Positions 1 to 10,553 of a stretch of DNA of 64,000 nt are shown piece after piece. Below the pieces are notes generated by a model. The model was not told the DNA's origin and ran no database searches. It saw only the letters and a program-made list of their open reading frames with translations. The stretch is from Stomoxys calcitrans. Its lineage: Eukaryota; Arthropoda; Insecta; Diptera; Muscidae. How positions within the stretch are numbered: the first letter of the stretch is position 1; every line of letters starts with the position of its first letter. The translations under genes were made by a program, and so were the position numbers. The stretch is taken from NCBI RefSeq assembly GCF_963082655.1, contig NC_081552.1:72358707-72422706 (forward strand), in the 5' to 3' direction.

Positions 1-206
1 AGATCTGCGATGTCGAGAGACCTAACATAACTCACTGTACCAAATTTCAATGAAATCGGATAATAAATGTGGTTTTAATGAGCCTTATACCTTAAATCGG
101 CAGATCGGTCTGCATTGGGCTATGTCAAGACATAGTCCGATATAGCCCATCTTCGACCTTAACTTGCCTATGAACAGAAAACAAGAGAATCTGTGCAACG
201 TTTCTA
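1..206 (-). repeat. Helentron/DINE-1-like family A fragment
   Basis: Strand for these repeats is the sense that starts TATACCC and ends in the hairpin. This fragment carries family A body units such as 'aaatcggcagatcggtctg' and 'gacatagtccgatatagccc', which recur at 17160-17220 and 28795-28850. It runs off the left edge of the window. No terminus is preserved. Confidence 0.6.
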
Positions 207-699
207 TGCCAGGTCATGTAGATATTAGTCGAGCAATAACAGCAAATGCGAACGAGCTCAGCCACATTTCGAAATGAATACCAATGGATCAGGTAGCTTC
301 TTTGCAGTAGTATTCCACACGGCTCGGCCGAACTTTGCACGTTTTTACTTATTTCCTTTTACTTTTGTAAATAGGATATGATTAGATCCGTCGCAAGTGA
401 AATTTGAACACCATATAACAACTTGAATGGGTGCTAATGAATTTCAAAACAGGAATTTTTAAAACAAAAAACCCCTTTCGATTTTTCAAAACGCAAAGCC
501 CAGATCCCCCCTTTTGGATTATGTTGCTTTACTTTATATGTCACCTAAACTCATGCAAAATATTATTGGAACCAAACAATAGCCTCCTCAAACAATTTAC
601 TTAAAAATGCCGATATGGAGACTATCTTTGCCCGAAATGTGTGTTTTGGGTTCATTCTTTCTTTGTTTTTTTTAGAACCCTTTAATCTGCAAAAGAAAA
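207..699. other. No gene seen; degraded repeat edge
   Basis: A half-hairpin 'ctcggccgaact' followed by 'ttgcacgtttttactta' at about 321-350 looks like an orphan 3' end of a Helentron-like copy on the plus strand. The rest is AT-rich with short open frames and no recognisable motif. Confidence 0.4.
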
Positions 700-1199
700 G
701 AACTTTGAATACCCACCACCTCCCACTTTGGATACCCACCACTTCGAGTATATATGTAAACCCCATTTTGTCACAATCCAGTGAAAATTGGATAACTTAA
801 GGAACTCACAGTTTCTAATTTTAGCGAAATCGGATAATTAATAAAGCCCTTATCTGCAAATTCAAACTTCAGCAAAATCGGATGAAAAATAAAGATTTTA
901 TGGGCATTAGACCCTTTATCGGCAGATCGATCTATATAGCAGCTATATCCAAATATGGTCCGATTTGGCCCGTTCAAGAACTTAACCAGCGTGCATCAAA
1001 AAGACGTATCTGTGGCAAATTTCAGCTCAATATCTCAGTTTTTGAAGGACCCTACAGCCTTACAACAGACGAACAGACCGACAGACAGACACACGGACAT
1101 CGTTAAATCGTCTTAGAATTTTACGACGATCTGAAATCGATGTGTTACAAACGGAATGACTAAATGAATATACCCCCAATGCTACGGTGGTGGGTATAA
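700..1199 (-). repeat. Helentron/DINE-1-like family A, truncated
   Basis: The copy begins near 'aatacccaccacc' and ends at 'ggtgggtataaaa', so both inverted subterminal motifs are present. The hairpin end is missing. The GTCY-type microsatellite ('cagaccgacagacagacac') lies near 1075-1093 in its usual place about 100 bp from the TATACCC end. A second 'ggatacccaccac' at about 729 suggests a small local duplication. Confidence 0.6.
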
Positions 1200-1249
1200 A
1201 AATCGAAAGTCACTTCTATTATCTCTATTTGTAATAATTTGTTTTTTTT

Positions 1250-2046
1250 TTATACCCTCCACCATAGGATGGGGGTATACAAATTTCGTCATTCTGTTTG
1301 TAACTATTCGAAATATTCGTCTGAGACCCCATAAAGTATATATATTCTTGATCGTCGTGATATTTTATGTCGATCTAGCCATGTCCGTCCGTCTGTCTGT
1401 CGAAAGCACGCTAACTTTCGAAGGAGTAAAGTTTACCGCTTGAAATTTTGCACAAATACTTCTTATTAGTGTAGGTCAGTTATGACTGTAAATGGGCTAT
1501 ATCGGTCCATGTTTTGATATAGCTTCCATATAAACCGATCTTGGGTCTTGATTTCTTGAGCCTCTAGAGGGCGCAGTTCTGGTCCGATTTGACTGAAATT
1601 TTGCATGTGGTGTTTTGGTATCACTTTCAACAACTGCGCTTAGTATGGTTCAAATCGGTCCATAACTTGATATAGCTGCTATATAAACCGATCTTTTCCC
1701 TTGACTTCTTGAGCCTCTAGTGGGCGCAATTCTTACCCGATTTGAATGAATTTTTGCACGAAGTATTTTATTATGACTTTCAACAACTCTGACAAGTATG
1801 GTTCAAATCGGTTCATAACCTCATATAGCTGTCATATAAACCGATCTGGGATCATGACTTCTTGAGCCTCTAGAGGTCGCAATTATTATCCGATTTGCCT
1901 GAAATTTTGTACGACGGATCCTCTCATGACCATCAACATACGTGTTTATTGTGGTCTGAATCGGTCTATAACCTGATACAGCTCCCATATAAATAAATCT
2001 CTCTATTTTACTTCTTGAGCCCCAAAAGGCGCAATTCTTATTCTTA
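1250..2046 (+). repeat. Helentron/DINE-1-like family B, 3' truncated
   Basis: It starts with 'tataccctccaccatagg', is followed by the GTCC/GTCT microsatellite (about 1385-1402), and then by several ~155-bp units beginning around 'cggtccatgttttgatatag'. It stops in AT-rich sequence near 2046, so the terminal hairpin is missing. Confidence 0.7.
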
Positions 2047-3094
2047 TATATCCTTTTTATATATATTTTTTATATATAATATATATTCATTCATTATAGG
2101 AATACCCTAATGAATGAAATCGGAGATTCATTTTGCTTCAAGATCTATTATCTACAAAAATAATCATAAAAAATATAAATTGCACTGTGAGACACGAACT
2201 TAATACCCACCTTAAGTGAGGAAACTTTCATCTATGAGAGCAAGTTTTCTATTACACTTACGTTTGCCGCTTGGTCGTTTGACATCAATTAGTGAGCAAA
2301 GAAAGAAAGACAACAGTTAACAACTGCAATGACGTAAAAATGTTGGTGTTTCTTCACCTTTCCTTCACCCTTTCTTATTTTATCTCCAATAATTTAGGAA
2401 TATTTTAGGACTTGTGAAGACTTGATGCGAATTATAAGCATATACTGCAATAGTTGGATGCAATTTTTACCGGACTTCTTTTTCGTCAAAAACGGATTTT
2501 CGATTGATTTTAATCAAGTTTGCAAAAATGAACCCAAATGAAATAATTTCATCAAAATACTGAAGCTGATTTGCCAAATTTTTCACTATAAGATATTCGC
2601 CAAGACAACCACACTAAGAAGGCTTTGAAAGATTTGGATCGGTCTGTAAGTAGTGTGTTGAGCTCTGACTTTATGTCCAAATGTCACCGCCGATTTAATT
2701 GTGGCACCACAATTTTCAAAATATAAATTTGAGGTATCTTTACCAATTTCACAGTAACATAAGAATTTTGGCAATTTTCGATTTTGATGTGGGGTGCCCC
2801 CTGACTAGCAAACGAGAGATCGCATGTTCAAACCCCACTGGTGGCAAAATGTAAATGTAGCGCTAATATGGAAAAACGGCATTATTTAAGCACTCTTTCA
2901 ACAGGGCTAAGTTCTAGGAAATCTCTCAATTTAGTGCCTTGGGTCTATAAAAAGTAGAATTTCAAAAGAAATTTTGCTGCAATTTGTTACCAGTGTGTCA
3001 TACTGGGGCACTCACCATCCGTGTCATATATGATTTGTATCCGACCATATTTGGATAAATTTGCAATATGGACCTATTTCCCAATTTGAAGGCT
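2047..3094. other. Intergenic; no gene seen
   Basis: An AT-rich stretch with alternating TA (2044-2085) is followed by a small inverted repeat around 'attcattcatt ... aatgaatgaa'. At about 2826-2843 'tgttcaaaccccactgg' resembles a tRNA B box and could be a decayed tRNA-derived SINE head, but no A box was found. No coding region is supported. Confidence 0.4.
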
Positions 3095-4742
3095 TAGGTT
3101 TGGTTAGGTTGAAAAGAGGGTGCAGATATTAATCCGCCACTATAGACATCCACCTAAGCCAGTAATCGGCTTGTTGTGCGCTCCAAAAACTATAAAGTAA
3201 CCTTTAAAAAGAAAATTTTAAGTTAGGAATTCCGTGCTACTTACAAAATCCTTAATTGTTTTCAATACCACTCTCCTAAGTTGGTCCATGTCTGATATTG
3301 TGTCTCCACCTAAGTACAGGTATCTGTTGGACGCGAAAGCCGGGCAATGACAAAGGAAATGCTCCAACGTCTCATCATCTTCCCCGCATGCCCTACACAT
3401 GCCTCACCGATTTTACATAAGTGAGCTCGTAGTCCTATGTGTCCCGTTATGATAGCAATAGCTATACTGATCTCCTTCTTGCTTCCTTTCAGTAATAGCC
3501 TCGATCTGGATCACCCCATAGGATTTTCGCCTACCTACCGACCGTTTCGCTGTTCCACAATGTTACACGCGCTTTCGTCGCCCACTCCCTTAACTCGGAC
3601 TGCGTCGACCCGAAAGGCTTTCGGGTTAACTAAGTTAATTGACGGCGGTTCTCTGGCCTTCACCGCCAAATGGTTTGCCCTTTCATTTCCCCTTACTGCG
3701 TTATGGCCCGGCACCCAAACGATGCGGATTTTGCCATCCTCAGAGAAGGCGTTAATCTCCTTCTTACACTGCAAGACTGTTCGTGACCTTACCATCCTGA
3801 TTGTTATTGCCCTTATGGCAATTTTACTGTCAGTAAAGATGTTCACAATCGATGTCATCGCGTTAGCACCACACCACTTCACGCAATCCGTGATCGCCCG
3901 TATCTCCGCCTGCAGGACCGCATTATGGTCAGGCAGTCTAAAACAGATCTCAGTCCCTGGGTTCTCAATATAGATCCCCAGGCCCACTCTGTCCTCTAGC
4001 TTTGATCCATCCATGTAACATGATTTTCCGGATGGCAATACTAGGGTTCCGTCAATCCAAGTGTCCGCATCGATATCTCCTCCCTTCCTTCCAGGTTCCC
4101 TATCGTCGCCTCGATTATACAGCGATGGTATGAGCTGCTCCCATCCTCTATCCATTCTTTCATCGTCTTAAGTCTCATAGCCGCAGTGGCTGCCTCACAC
4201 TTAATCTGTATGTCAATGGTTCGGATATCTAGTCTCCAGTGCCCTAGTGGGGGTTGTCCTCATCGCTCCGCCTATGCCAAGACAACGTGTTCTCTGAACC
4301 TTTTGTATGGTCCTTATGTTGCACTTTTTCTCCATAACAGTCCACCAAACTAGTGAGGCGTAAGTAAGTATTGGTCTAATCACGCTCCTGTAGAGCTAGT
4401 GTACTATCCTAGGGTTCAGGCCCCATTTCGAGCCTACGGCCCGTGGCGATAAAATGACGCGCTGTGGTGTGCCCTGTGCCACTTTCTCCCTTATATTTAT
4501 GCCATGGGACACACAATTTATCCACCTGTTCCTTAGCATATGGTTTATCCAGTTTTTAGGGACCGGGTCCACCCGGTACTACTCTAAGGATTGGATCAGT
4601 GTGTCGCCTCGCACATTGTTAAAAGCCCCCTCGATTCTAATGCATACCGACAGTGTGTACGTTTTGGTATCGAAAGATTCTTCTATTTTATGCAAAACCT
4701 AGTGCAGGGCAGTCTCCGCCGACCTTTCCTTGACATAGGCAT
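3095..4742 (-). pseudogene. Dead non-LTR retrotransposon: RT end, RNase H, Cys/His tail
   Basis: Read on the minus strand from 4742 down, this is the 3' part of an ORF2 of the RNase H-bearing non-LTR group (I/LOA/R1-like; clade not fixed). Decayed RT motifs come first: 'IEGAFNNV' and 'AQGTPQ', then 'YRSVIRPILTYASLVWW'. The frame 4155-3535 is a type I RNase H: 'YMDGSK' (first Asp), 'LQAEIRAI' (Glu), 'FTDSKIAI' (second Asp) and 'WVPGHNAVRGNERANHLA', where the usual last acidic residue (ERAD) is Asn. After a frameshift, 3400-3218 holds the C-terminal finger C-x2-C-x8-H-x4-C ('CRACGEDDETLEHFLC'). The 3' end near 3095-3130 reads CAACCTAACC on the minus strand, a tail type seen in such elements. 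In-frame stops and at least one frameshift show it is inactive. It is 5' truncated. Confidence 0.8.
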
Positions 4743-4750
4743 GCTGTTTG

Positions 4751-4926
4751 TAAAGGGTGATTTTTTTGAGGTTAGGATTTGCAAGCGTTGCTCGTTAGTA
4801 AGTCTATTCATGATGAAATGTCAAAGCATACTGAGCATCTTTCTCTTTGACACCATGTCTGAAATCCCACGTGATCTGTCAAATACTAATGCATGAAAAT
4901 CCTAACCTCAAAAAAATCACCCTTTA
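4751..4926 (-). mobile_element. Mariner-type MITE with 30-bp TIRs
   Basis: The perfect 30-bp terminal inverted repeats begin TAAAGGGTGATTTTTTTGAG and end at 4780; the mate is 4897-4926. TA at both ends fits a TA target duplication, with the element proper about 4753-4924. On the minus strand a start codon followed by 'MNRLTNEQRLQ' runs into the distal TIR. That is the beginning of a transposase frame fused directly to the other end, as expected of an internal-deletion derivative. The short N-terminus and TIR recall the rosa/DD41D mariner lineage; that assignment is from memory. Confidence 0.8.
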
Positions 4927-6059
4927 TATAGACCGAAATATCCATGGTAGTGGGCTTCGGCCCGGCCTAATATGTTCGAACTTTATTTTACCATTCAACT
5001 TTTCTAAATGGCACATTTCTAAACATTCTGGACAAACTGATACAAGTTACCCAATAGCCACCGCTAGTTCACATGATATGCCTGAGAATTTGCTATTCCA
5101 TCCAAGGCAGGCAATTTGTTTAAAATATAGTCAACATTTATTAAAATATCCATTTTCATTTGGTAAATGAAACCATTTCCAATATTCATTTATTTCCACT
5201 TTGAGGTATTCACACCACACCTCCAATGGATGTGGCAGCGCTGTGTTGGGCCATAACCATAAAAAGATTAAGGCTCTTACAAACGCCACTAAATTTAGCT
5301 TCTTAACGAGATTGGCAATACAAATAGTATATGTGTACCAAACATCCAATGTTGTTGGTAACTTGAGCTGAATTTTCATTTCCATGGCGGTGGGAATATT
5401 CCATGGCTAAATTGAATCTCTTCGCATTCATTTGTAGCGCGGTTCGTTTGTTCAGTGCAGTTGGCTCAATCAATTGCTGGCTGGGCAGAAGTGACAAATA
5501 TAGTAAAAACAAATGAAAACACCTTTGGAAAATTGCTGCAAACAACACCGATTTTTAATTTTTTCGTTTTTTGGTCATAATGTCGTTTTTTCTATTGTCT
5601 TCTTTTGCCCAAGAAATGAATGTAAATGCGTTTGCGAGGCTACCACTCCTCCTGCAAAATTACCCCTCTCTTTCGAATGCAAATATTCATAGGCAAACGC
5701 CAAGCTTTTGGAGGCTTGGGCTTGTGCTGGTGGTGGTGGTGGTGGTGGTTTTGTAGTTGTTTCTGCAAAATCGCCATGACAAGGAAAAATGTTGAACATT
5801 GAATTTAATATGTAATGACAGCGGGAGCTAAATGTCATTTGTATGTAAAACAACAACACCAAGCGCGGCGGTTAACGCTATGTGCAGAACGCATTGCCGG
5901 TGTTGTGATTTGTGGGGCTTTAGCCCCCTTGGCTTTAAAGACCACAAAAGGTGACATACAGTCAAAATGGCCATAAATGTTATGGTTAAACGACATTTCA
6001 ATGGTTTGTCACAAAGCTTTTATCCCTCTGCTAACTGCGCCTCCCCACCACCACCAGCG
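4927..6059. other. Host-like intergenic DNA
   Basis: A family A/B hairpin-end remnant ('ggtagtgggcttcggcccgg') lies at 4947-4968. The rest is unique-looking, with a (TGG)n run at about 5729-5749 that produces a Pro-rich antisense frame. The short frames here have no recognisable domain. Confidence 0.4.
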
Positions 6060-6696
6060 CACAGTGGGAGAAAATCGAGAAAAAAAAACTAGTATGCCGT
6101 GTGAGAACGGGTAGAGATATCTCTTTGGAATGGTTACAACTGAGGTGTTGGCGAGATCGTGTGCAAAATTTCAAGGCCCTAGGTTGTACGGGGGCGCCTT
6201 TTGGCAGGCTCCTTAACTTGGTCACCTCGGAATTTGGAAAAATTGTTTGGGGCTGCCAAGTGTTCGGTTGTGGTTCGATTTCCAAAATTGTTTTTGCTGG
6301 ATAGTAGAAAATCCCTACAAATAAGTCCACTTGAGGTCTACAATAGCTCCACTGGTCTCGGGGATATTCGACTTTTGATTTATTTTTGCATTTTTGACCG
6401 AGACTTGCTTCGTATTTTGCAATTTACAAAGACATTTGTGGTTCGATTTGCACTTTCAACAACTTTGTAGCAAAAAGTGTCCACATCTGACAATTTAGTT
6501 AAAAGTTGTACAGTTTGGAAGTCGAAAAATGTGCATCGAAAAAATATGTCCTGTGAGAACGGGTAGAAATATTTATTTGAGCTTTGGTTAGAGCTGAGGT
6601 GTTAAAAAGATCGTGTGCAAAATTGAAAACGTGGAAAAATTCTAAGAAAATAGAAACCAAAGAGACTAGTTTTTTTTTCGATTTTCTCCCACGGTG
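6060..6696. mobile_element. Transib-like non-autonomous element
   Basis: The left end CACAGTGGGAGAAAATCGAG (6060) and the right end, read inward as CACCGTGGGAGAAAATCGAA (from 6696), form an imperfect ~33-bp TIR ending in ACTAGT on both sides. The element is flanked by a perfect 5-bp direct repeat CAGCG (6055-6059 and 6697-6701). A 5-bp GC-rich duplication with CAC-starting TIRs is the Transib signature. There is no transposase frame. Two internal segments starting 'tgagaacgggtaga' (about 6100 and 6554) are direct repeats about 450 bp apart. Confidence 0.75.
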
Positions 6697-6701
6697 CAGC
6701 G

Positions 6702-8834
6702 TTTCAACGTGGAAACAGCTTGGTTTTCCCTGTTTAATTTTCCAAAAAGTTTGAAAACCAAAAATGACACATAAACGAATTGGAAAATTACCAATTGTCA
6801 GATGAGATTTTTGCTCGAACAGCTCTAAAGCTTAAACAAAATCAAGAAACCTAACAAACACTCCCCAAAAATATGTCAATCACAAATATGGCCAAATTCA
6901 ATGAAACTAAAAGTTAATCGAAAATAAAAAACCTAACAAATAAACGGCAAGATCTAAGACACTTGAACAAAAATCTTGATCTTTAGTTTAATTTGAGGTA
7001 CAAAAAAAAAAACAAATAATAGGAATAGTTGTTGGTTAAGAAGAAATATTTTCATTTTCAATGTGGACACTTTTGTTAGAAGTCTGCCAATCAAAAGACT
7101 TAAGACACAAACTTTAAAAGACATGTTGACCCAAGAGGTTCCCACAAAGCACAAGCAAATTGTTGAGATAAACTAGACAGTGAATAGTTGTTCTCTAGAT
7201 TAAGGAAATAGAAATCTAATTTTGATGAAGTGCAAAGTAGTACAAGTGATGCCATTTAAATGGTAGGATGGATCTACAATAGGTTTGAATTCTGATGATA
7301 ATACCACCATCATATCTCAGTCTGGATGACATGTAAAACTTTTCGGGGTGATGCGCCTTTCGGACTCGGCTATTAAAAGAAGGTCGTTGGTCATTGATAG
7401 AGGTCTACCGTCTGTTCCCTAATACGAGTCTGTCACAAATTAAAAAATTTTTTTTTCAAAGTCCACTTGGCTGCAGCTTTTGGGTGGCTAGCCATTTTCT
7501 GTATTCGAGACAAAGTCATCGATCTTGATCCCATCTGTAAACATTTTCCAACTGTGTGTATGACTTGAATAAATAATTGTTCTCCGAATCGACCAAAGTG
7601 TGGTCTGCGTCTTTCTCGATTATGCAACTTCTGCAGAAATGATCATACATGCCACCCATTGTATGTAAATAAATTCCTGGGGCTTAAGAAAGTTGACAGT
7701 GCTTGAATTCATTTTATTTTACATTTTACTCCATATAGACCGATCTCCGTGCTTTTTAGTCTTAGGCACCTTCAGAAGGCACTAATTTCTTACAATTTGG
7801 CACAAATTTGGAGGTATCCTGAACAAAATATATTCAAAACTATCGAGCTATTGGTTGCATTACACATTCTAAGGCGCTTGAATGTGGCCAACAGGTGGAT
7901 ATCTCGGATGGTATCGATGTCTCTCTGAGACAACATAGTGCGGAGGAGCGGGTGAAAATGAGTAACTCGCTGTCTAAAGTTTACTGGCCAACCCCTTCAT
8001 CTTGAAGACCCTGAAATGACTACCAGACGCCTATGCAAGATACCTTCTCGAACCTTCTCTGATACAACACAGTGCCAAGGAACCATCCGTAGTTGAGGAC
8101 ATGATAACTGAGGGCAACAAATTCGATTGGCGAGAGATGTGGTGGTTGTCAACCCAAAATTGCGGAAAGGCTAAGGTTGTTGCCTATGCGCTTTCGCTTT
8201 ACTAGTACTGACCTCGATCAGGGGGTATCAGGAATTTTCTCGACCCTTAATTGGTATGTAGCTTACACTTAGGATAGTCATAATATGGTTGACTGGAGAT
8301 AGGCGACTTCATGTTGGCGTCTTTCTTGATCACAGGGCTATTAGTAACATGAAGAGGTAGTCTATACGTGATTCCCTGTTGGATATGAGGATCTCCATCT
8401 TCTGTTGAATTGGATAGTGGAAAGTTCCAATTTGAAGATTGTGACCCCTACTCTTTGCTTTTGTTTAGGATCTTGGTTATCAATGGAATTTTCAGGCTTT
8501 TGGTGGAGGATGAAAAAAATGGGATATTAAGAAAGCTATGTGCAGGGACGAAGGACAATGGACTTGACAAAACTCCAACTCCAGAAACACTAAACTGGTA
8601 CTGTCTTGGACAAGTACCTGGGTGACTGGACTTCAAGTCGGAGAAGAAACTTCAAGAAGATTGTGAGTAAGCGACTTAATGCGATCTGCCCCTGCGGTTT
8701 CGAGCAATTTTTATTCGACTCTGACTCCAAAATTTAATTAAAAAAAAAAAAAACAAAAATTTTAAAAAAAAAAAATTTTTGCTGAAGCTTGCTATGCCTT
8801 TATAACGAAAAACGTAATTTTCCCCAAAACACTA
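6702..8834. other. Host-like/decayed repeat DNA, no gene supported
   Basis: A 25-bp word ending 'gacttaagacacaaact' at about 7089 recurs at about 11735. A Helentron-like scrap ('ccatatagaccgatct') is near 7733. The plus strand at 7860-8700 has short open pieces with a faint retrotransposon look but too many stops to name. Poly-A/T runs lie near 8736-8780. Confidence 0.3.
7327..7402 (+). repeat. SINE body fragment
   Basis: The text 'catgtaaaacttttcggggt' through 'ttcggactcggctattaaaa' matches the body of the tRNA-derived SINE at 38960-39280 (opposite strand there). The tRNA head and the tail are absent. Confidence 0.6.
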
Positions 8835-9525
8835 CACTCAGCCAAATTTATTATTCAAAACAGCAAAAATGTTTGCTAAAACAAACTGCTGTCTACACTC
8901 AAGACAGCAAAAATATTTGCTGATACATCAGCTTTTGTCTGCTGAAAATGGGAAAGCAGACATTGCAGTTGTTTCAGCAAACATAGGGCTGGTGTATTAG
9001 CAAACATTTCGGTTAGCTAAATCAGCAAACAAAATCTGCTGTTTTAAAGACAAAAATCTGCTGAAAAAACAATTCTACAGTTTGTAGCTTATTTTGATAA
9101 CTTGAGGCATTTTTTTTTTTGAAATTTTGTTGGAAGAGGTGAGTTTAATTTGTGGAGTATTACTGTAAAGAAGCTAGCAGATTTCTTGTATACATAGCTG
9201 TGCTCGCTCTCATTTTTTTTGTTGCTGTACTAATGTTTGACTGGCATGGCTTTTTGTTTCTAAATTTAAAGAAATAAGATTGTGTAAAGCCAACATTCAG
9301 TGGTGATTATAAACATCCACTGAGACAAGCATTTACTTTTCTATCTTTATTCTTTCTTCCAACATCCCCTTAAAAACTAAGCAGCAGTTATTTTCAGCAA
9401 ACAGCAGACTTTTCTGCACTTATCCTACGCTCTGAAGTTGCAGAACTACTGCTGTTATAACAGAAATACTGCTACCATAGCATTTGTTTGTGTTTGCTAT
9501 TTTAAGCAAACTTTTTTCTATGAGT
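8835..9525. mobile_element. Putative DNA element with CACTCA ends
   Basis: The left end 'cactcagccaaatttatt' and the right end (inward 'actcatagaaaaaagtttgc') are similar inverted termini. The interior is packed with CAGCAAA/TTTGCTG words in both orientations, for example 8870-9070 and 9380-9510. A relative lies at 38440-38565. No target duplication or transposase was found, so the class is open. Confidence 0.45.
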
Positions 9526-10328
9526 ATACCTTATAGGATGGGAAACATTTTTGTAACAAGTTTCATTCGTCCACTTTACGCTAATCCAAAGTTCCTTTGG
9601 ATACCGCTTTCCCTCTTGAGCTTGAATTTTTCTTGGGTATTTTTCTACCCATTCGTCGTTATGGGGCTAATTCAGTCTACCCATATTCGTCCATCCGTTC
9701 AACAGATATCCGACATCACAATAAGATTCGCGCGAATGAGACTATCCGCATGAAAATTTACTTCTTATTGATGTAAGTCGTTGGCTGTTGCAAATGGGTC
9801 ATTTGGTCAAGATTGATTTTACGGACTTTCAAACTGTTCGAAAACTGCACTTATTCATAAAACGTGTGCAATTTTATTAATATTTTTATACCCCACACCA
9901 CTACTGTCGTACAAGGAAGAGAGATGTAGCATCCGATTTGGACCAATACTGCAATAATATGGTGATTTGTCAAATGGCGTGGACTTGAGACTGGTTGGGT
10001 AATGCAAAGTGCATCTGTGAACCAAGGGGAAGCCTTTCACATTGCGGGCCTGAAACTGGGGCGGGGAGGCTGACTAGCGAGCCAGCAATAGATGGCTGAT
10101 GAGTGCTGATCTTCCTACTCATTTAGAGAACACAACCCTCAGGGAGTTCCTTAGTAGGCTGGGCACCTTCTACGCAATGTAGATTAGCCATGGAACAGAG
10201 GCCGAGAATTTCACGTCTTCGGGTGTAGAGTTTGCAAGTTTTAGCGGTTTGAAGTTACTCAAGACGATCGGTGTATTAAGATATATGTGGGCAGTCGAGC
10301 AGCGCTGAAGTGTCAAGCTGTGTGGAGC
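9526..10328. other. Intergenic with Helentron-like scraps
   Basis: A family C 5' end ('tataccccacaccactactg') lies at about 9889-9908 on the plus strand. At 9745-9800 there are family B remnants ('cttattgatgtaagtcgttgg'). A diverged extra copy of the repeat at 10329-10553 starts near 9987. No gene is seen. Confidence 0.4.
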
Positions 10329-10553
10329 TGAGACTTGTTGGCAAATGCAAATAACCTCTTTGAACCTTGGCAAGGCTTTCAACCTTAGCTGGGTTTCGGG
10401 TCATTAACGGCTGCTATGACGACTGTAGAGCTAGCCAAGAATTGGGACTGAGGCTTGTTGGGAAATGCAAATAACCTCCTTTAATCGTGGCAAGGCTGGG
10501 TTTTGGGTCATTAACGGCTGCTATGGCGGCTGTAGAGCTAGCCAAGAATTGGT
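10329..10553 (+). repeat. Two-copy tandem duplication, ~115-bp unit
   Basis: The block 'gacttgttggcaaatgcaaa' through 'gtagagctagccaagaattgg' is repeated from about 10450, with several substitutions and a short indel. The word 'gagtgctgatc' near 10089 and 10561 suggests an older, larger duplication. The function is unknown. Confidence 0.6.

Noticed and set aside
3437..3973. 178-aa plus-strand open frame
   Set aside because: It is the antisense of the RNase H remnant (minus strand 3535-4155), which has recognisable motifs; the plus frame has none.
8100..8700. Possible retrotransposon C-terminal region on the plus strand
   Set aside because: Pieces look faintly like RNase H-type element tails but stops are dense and no motif is firm.
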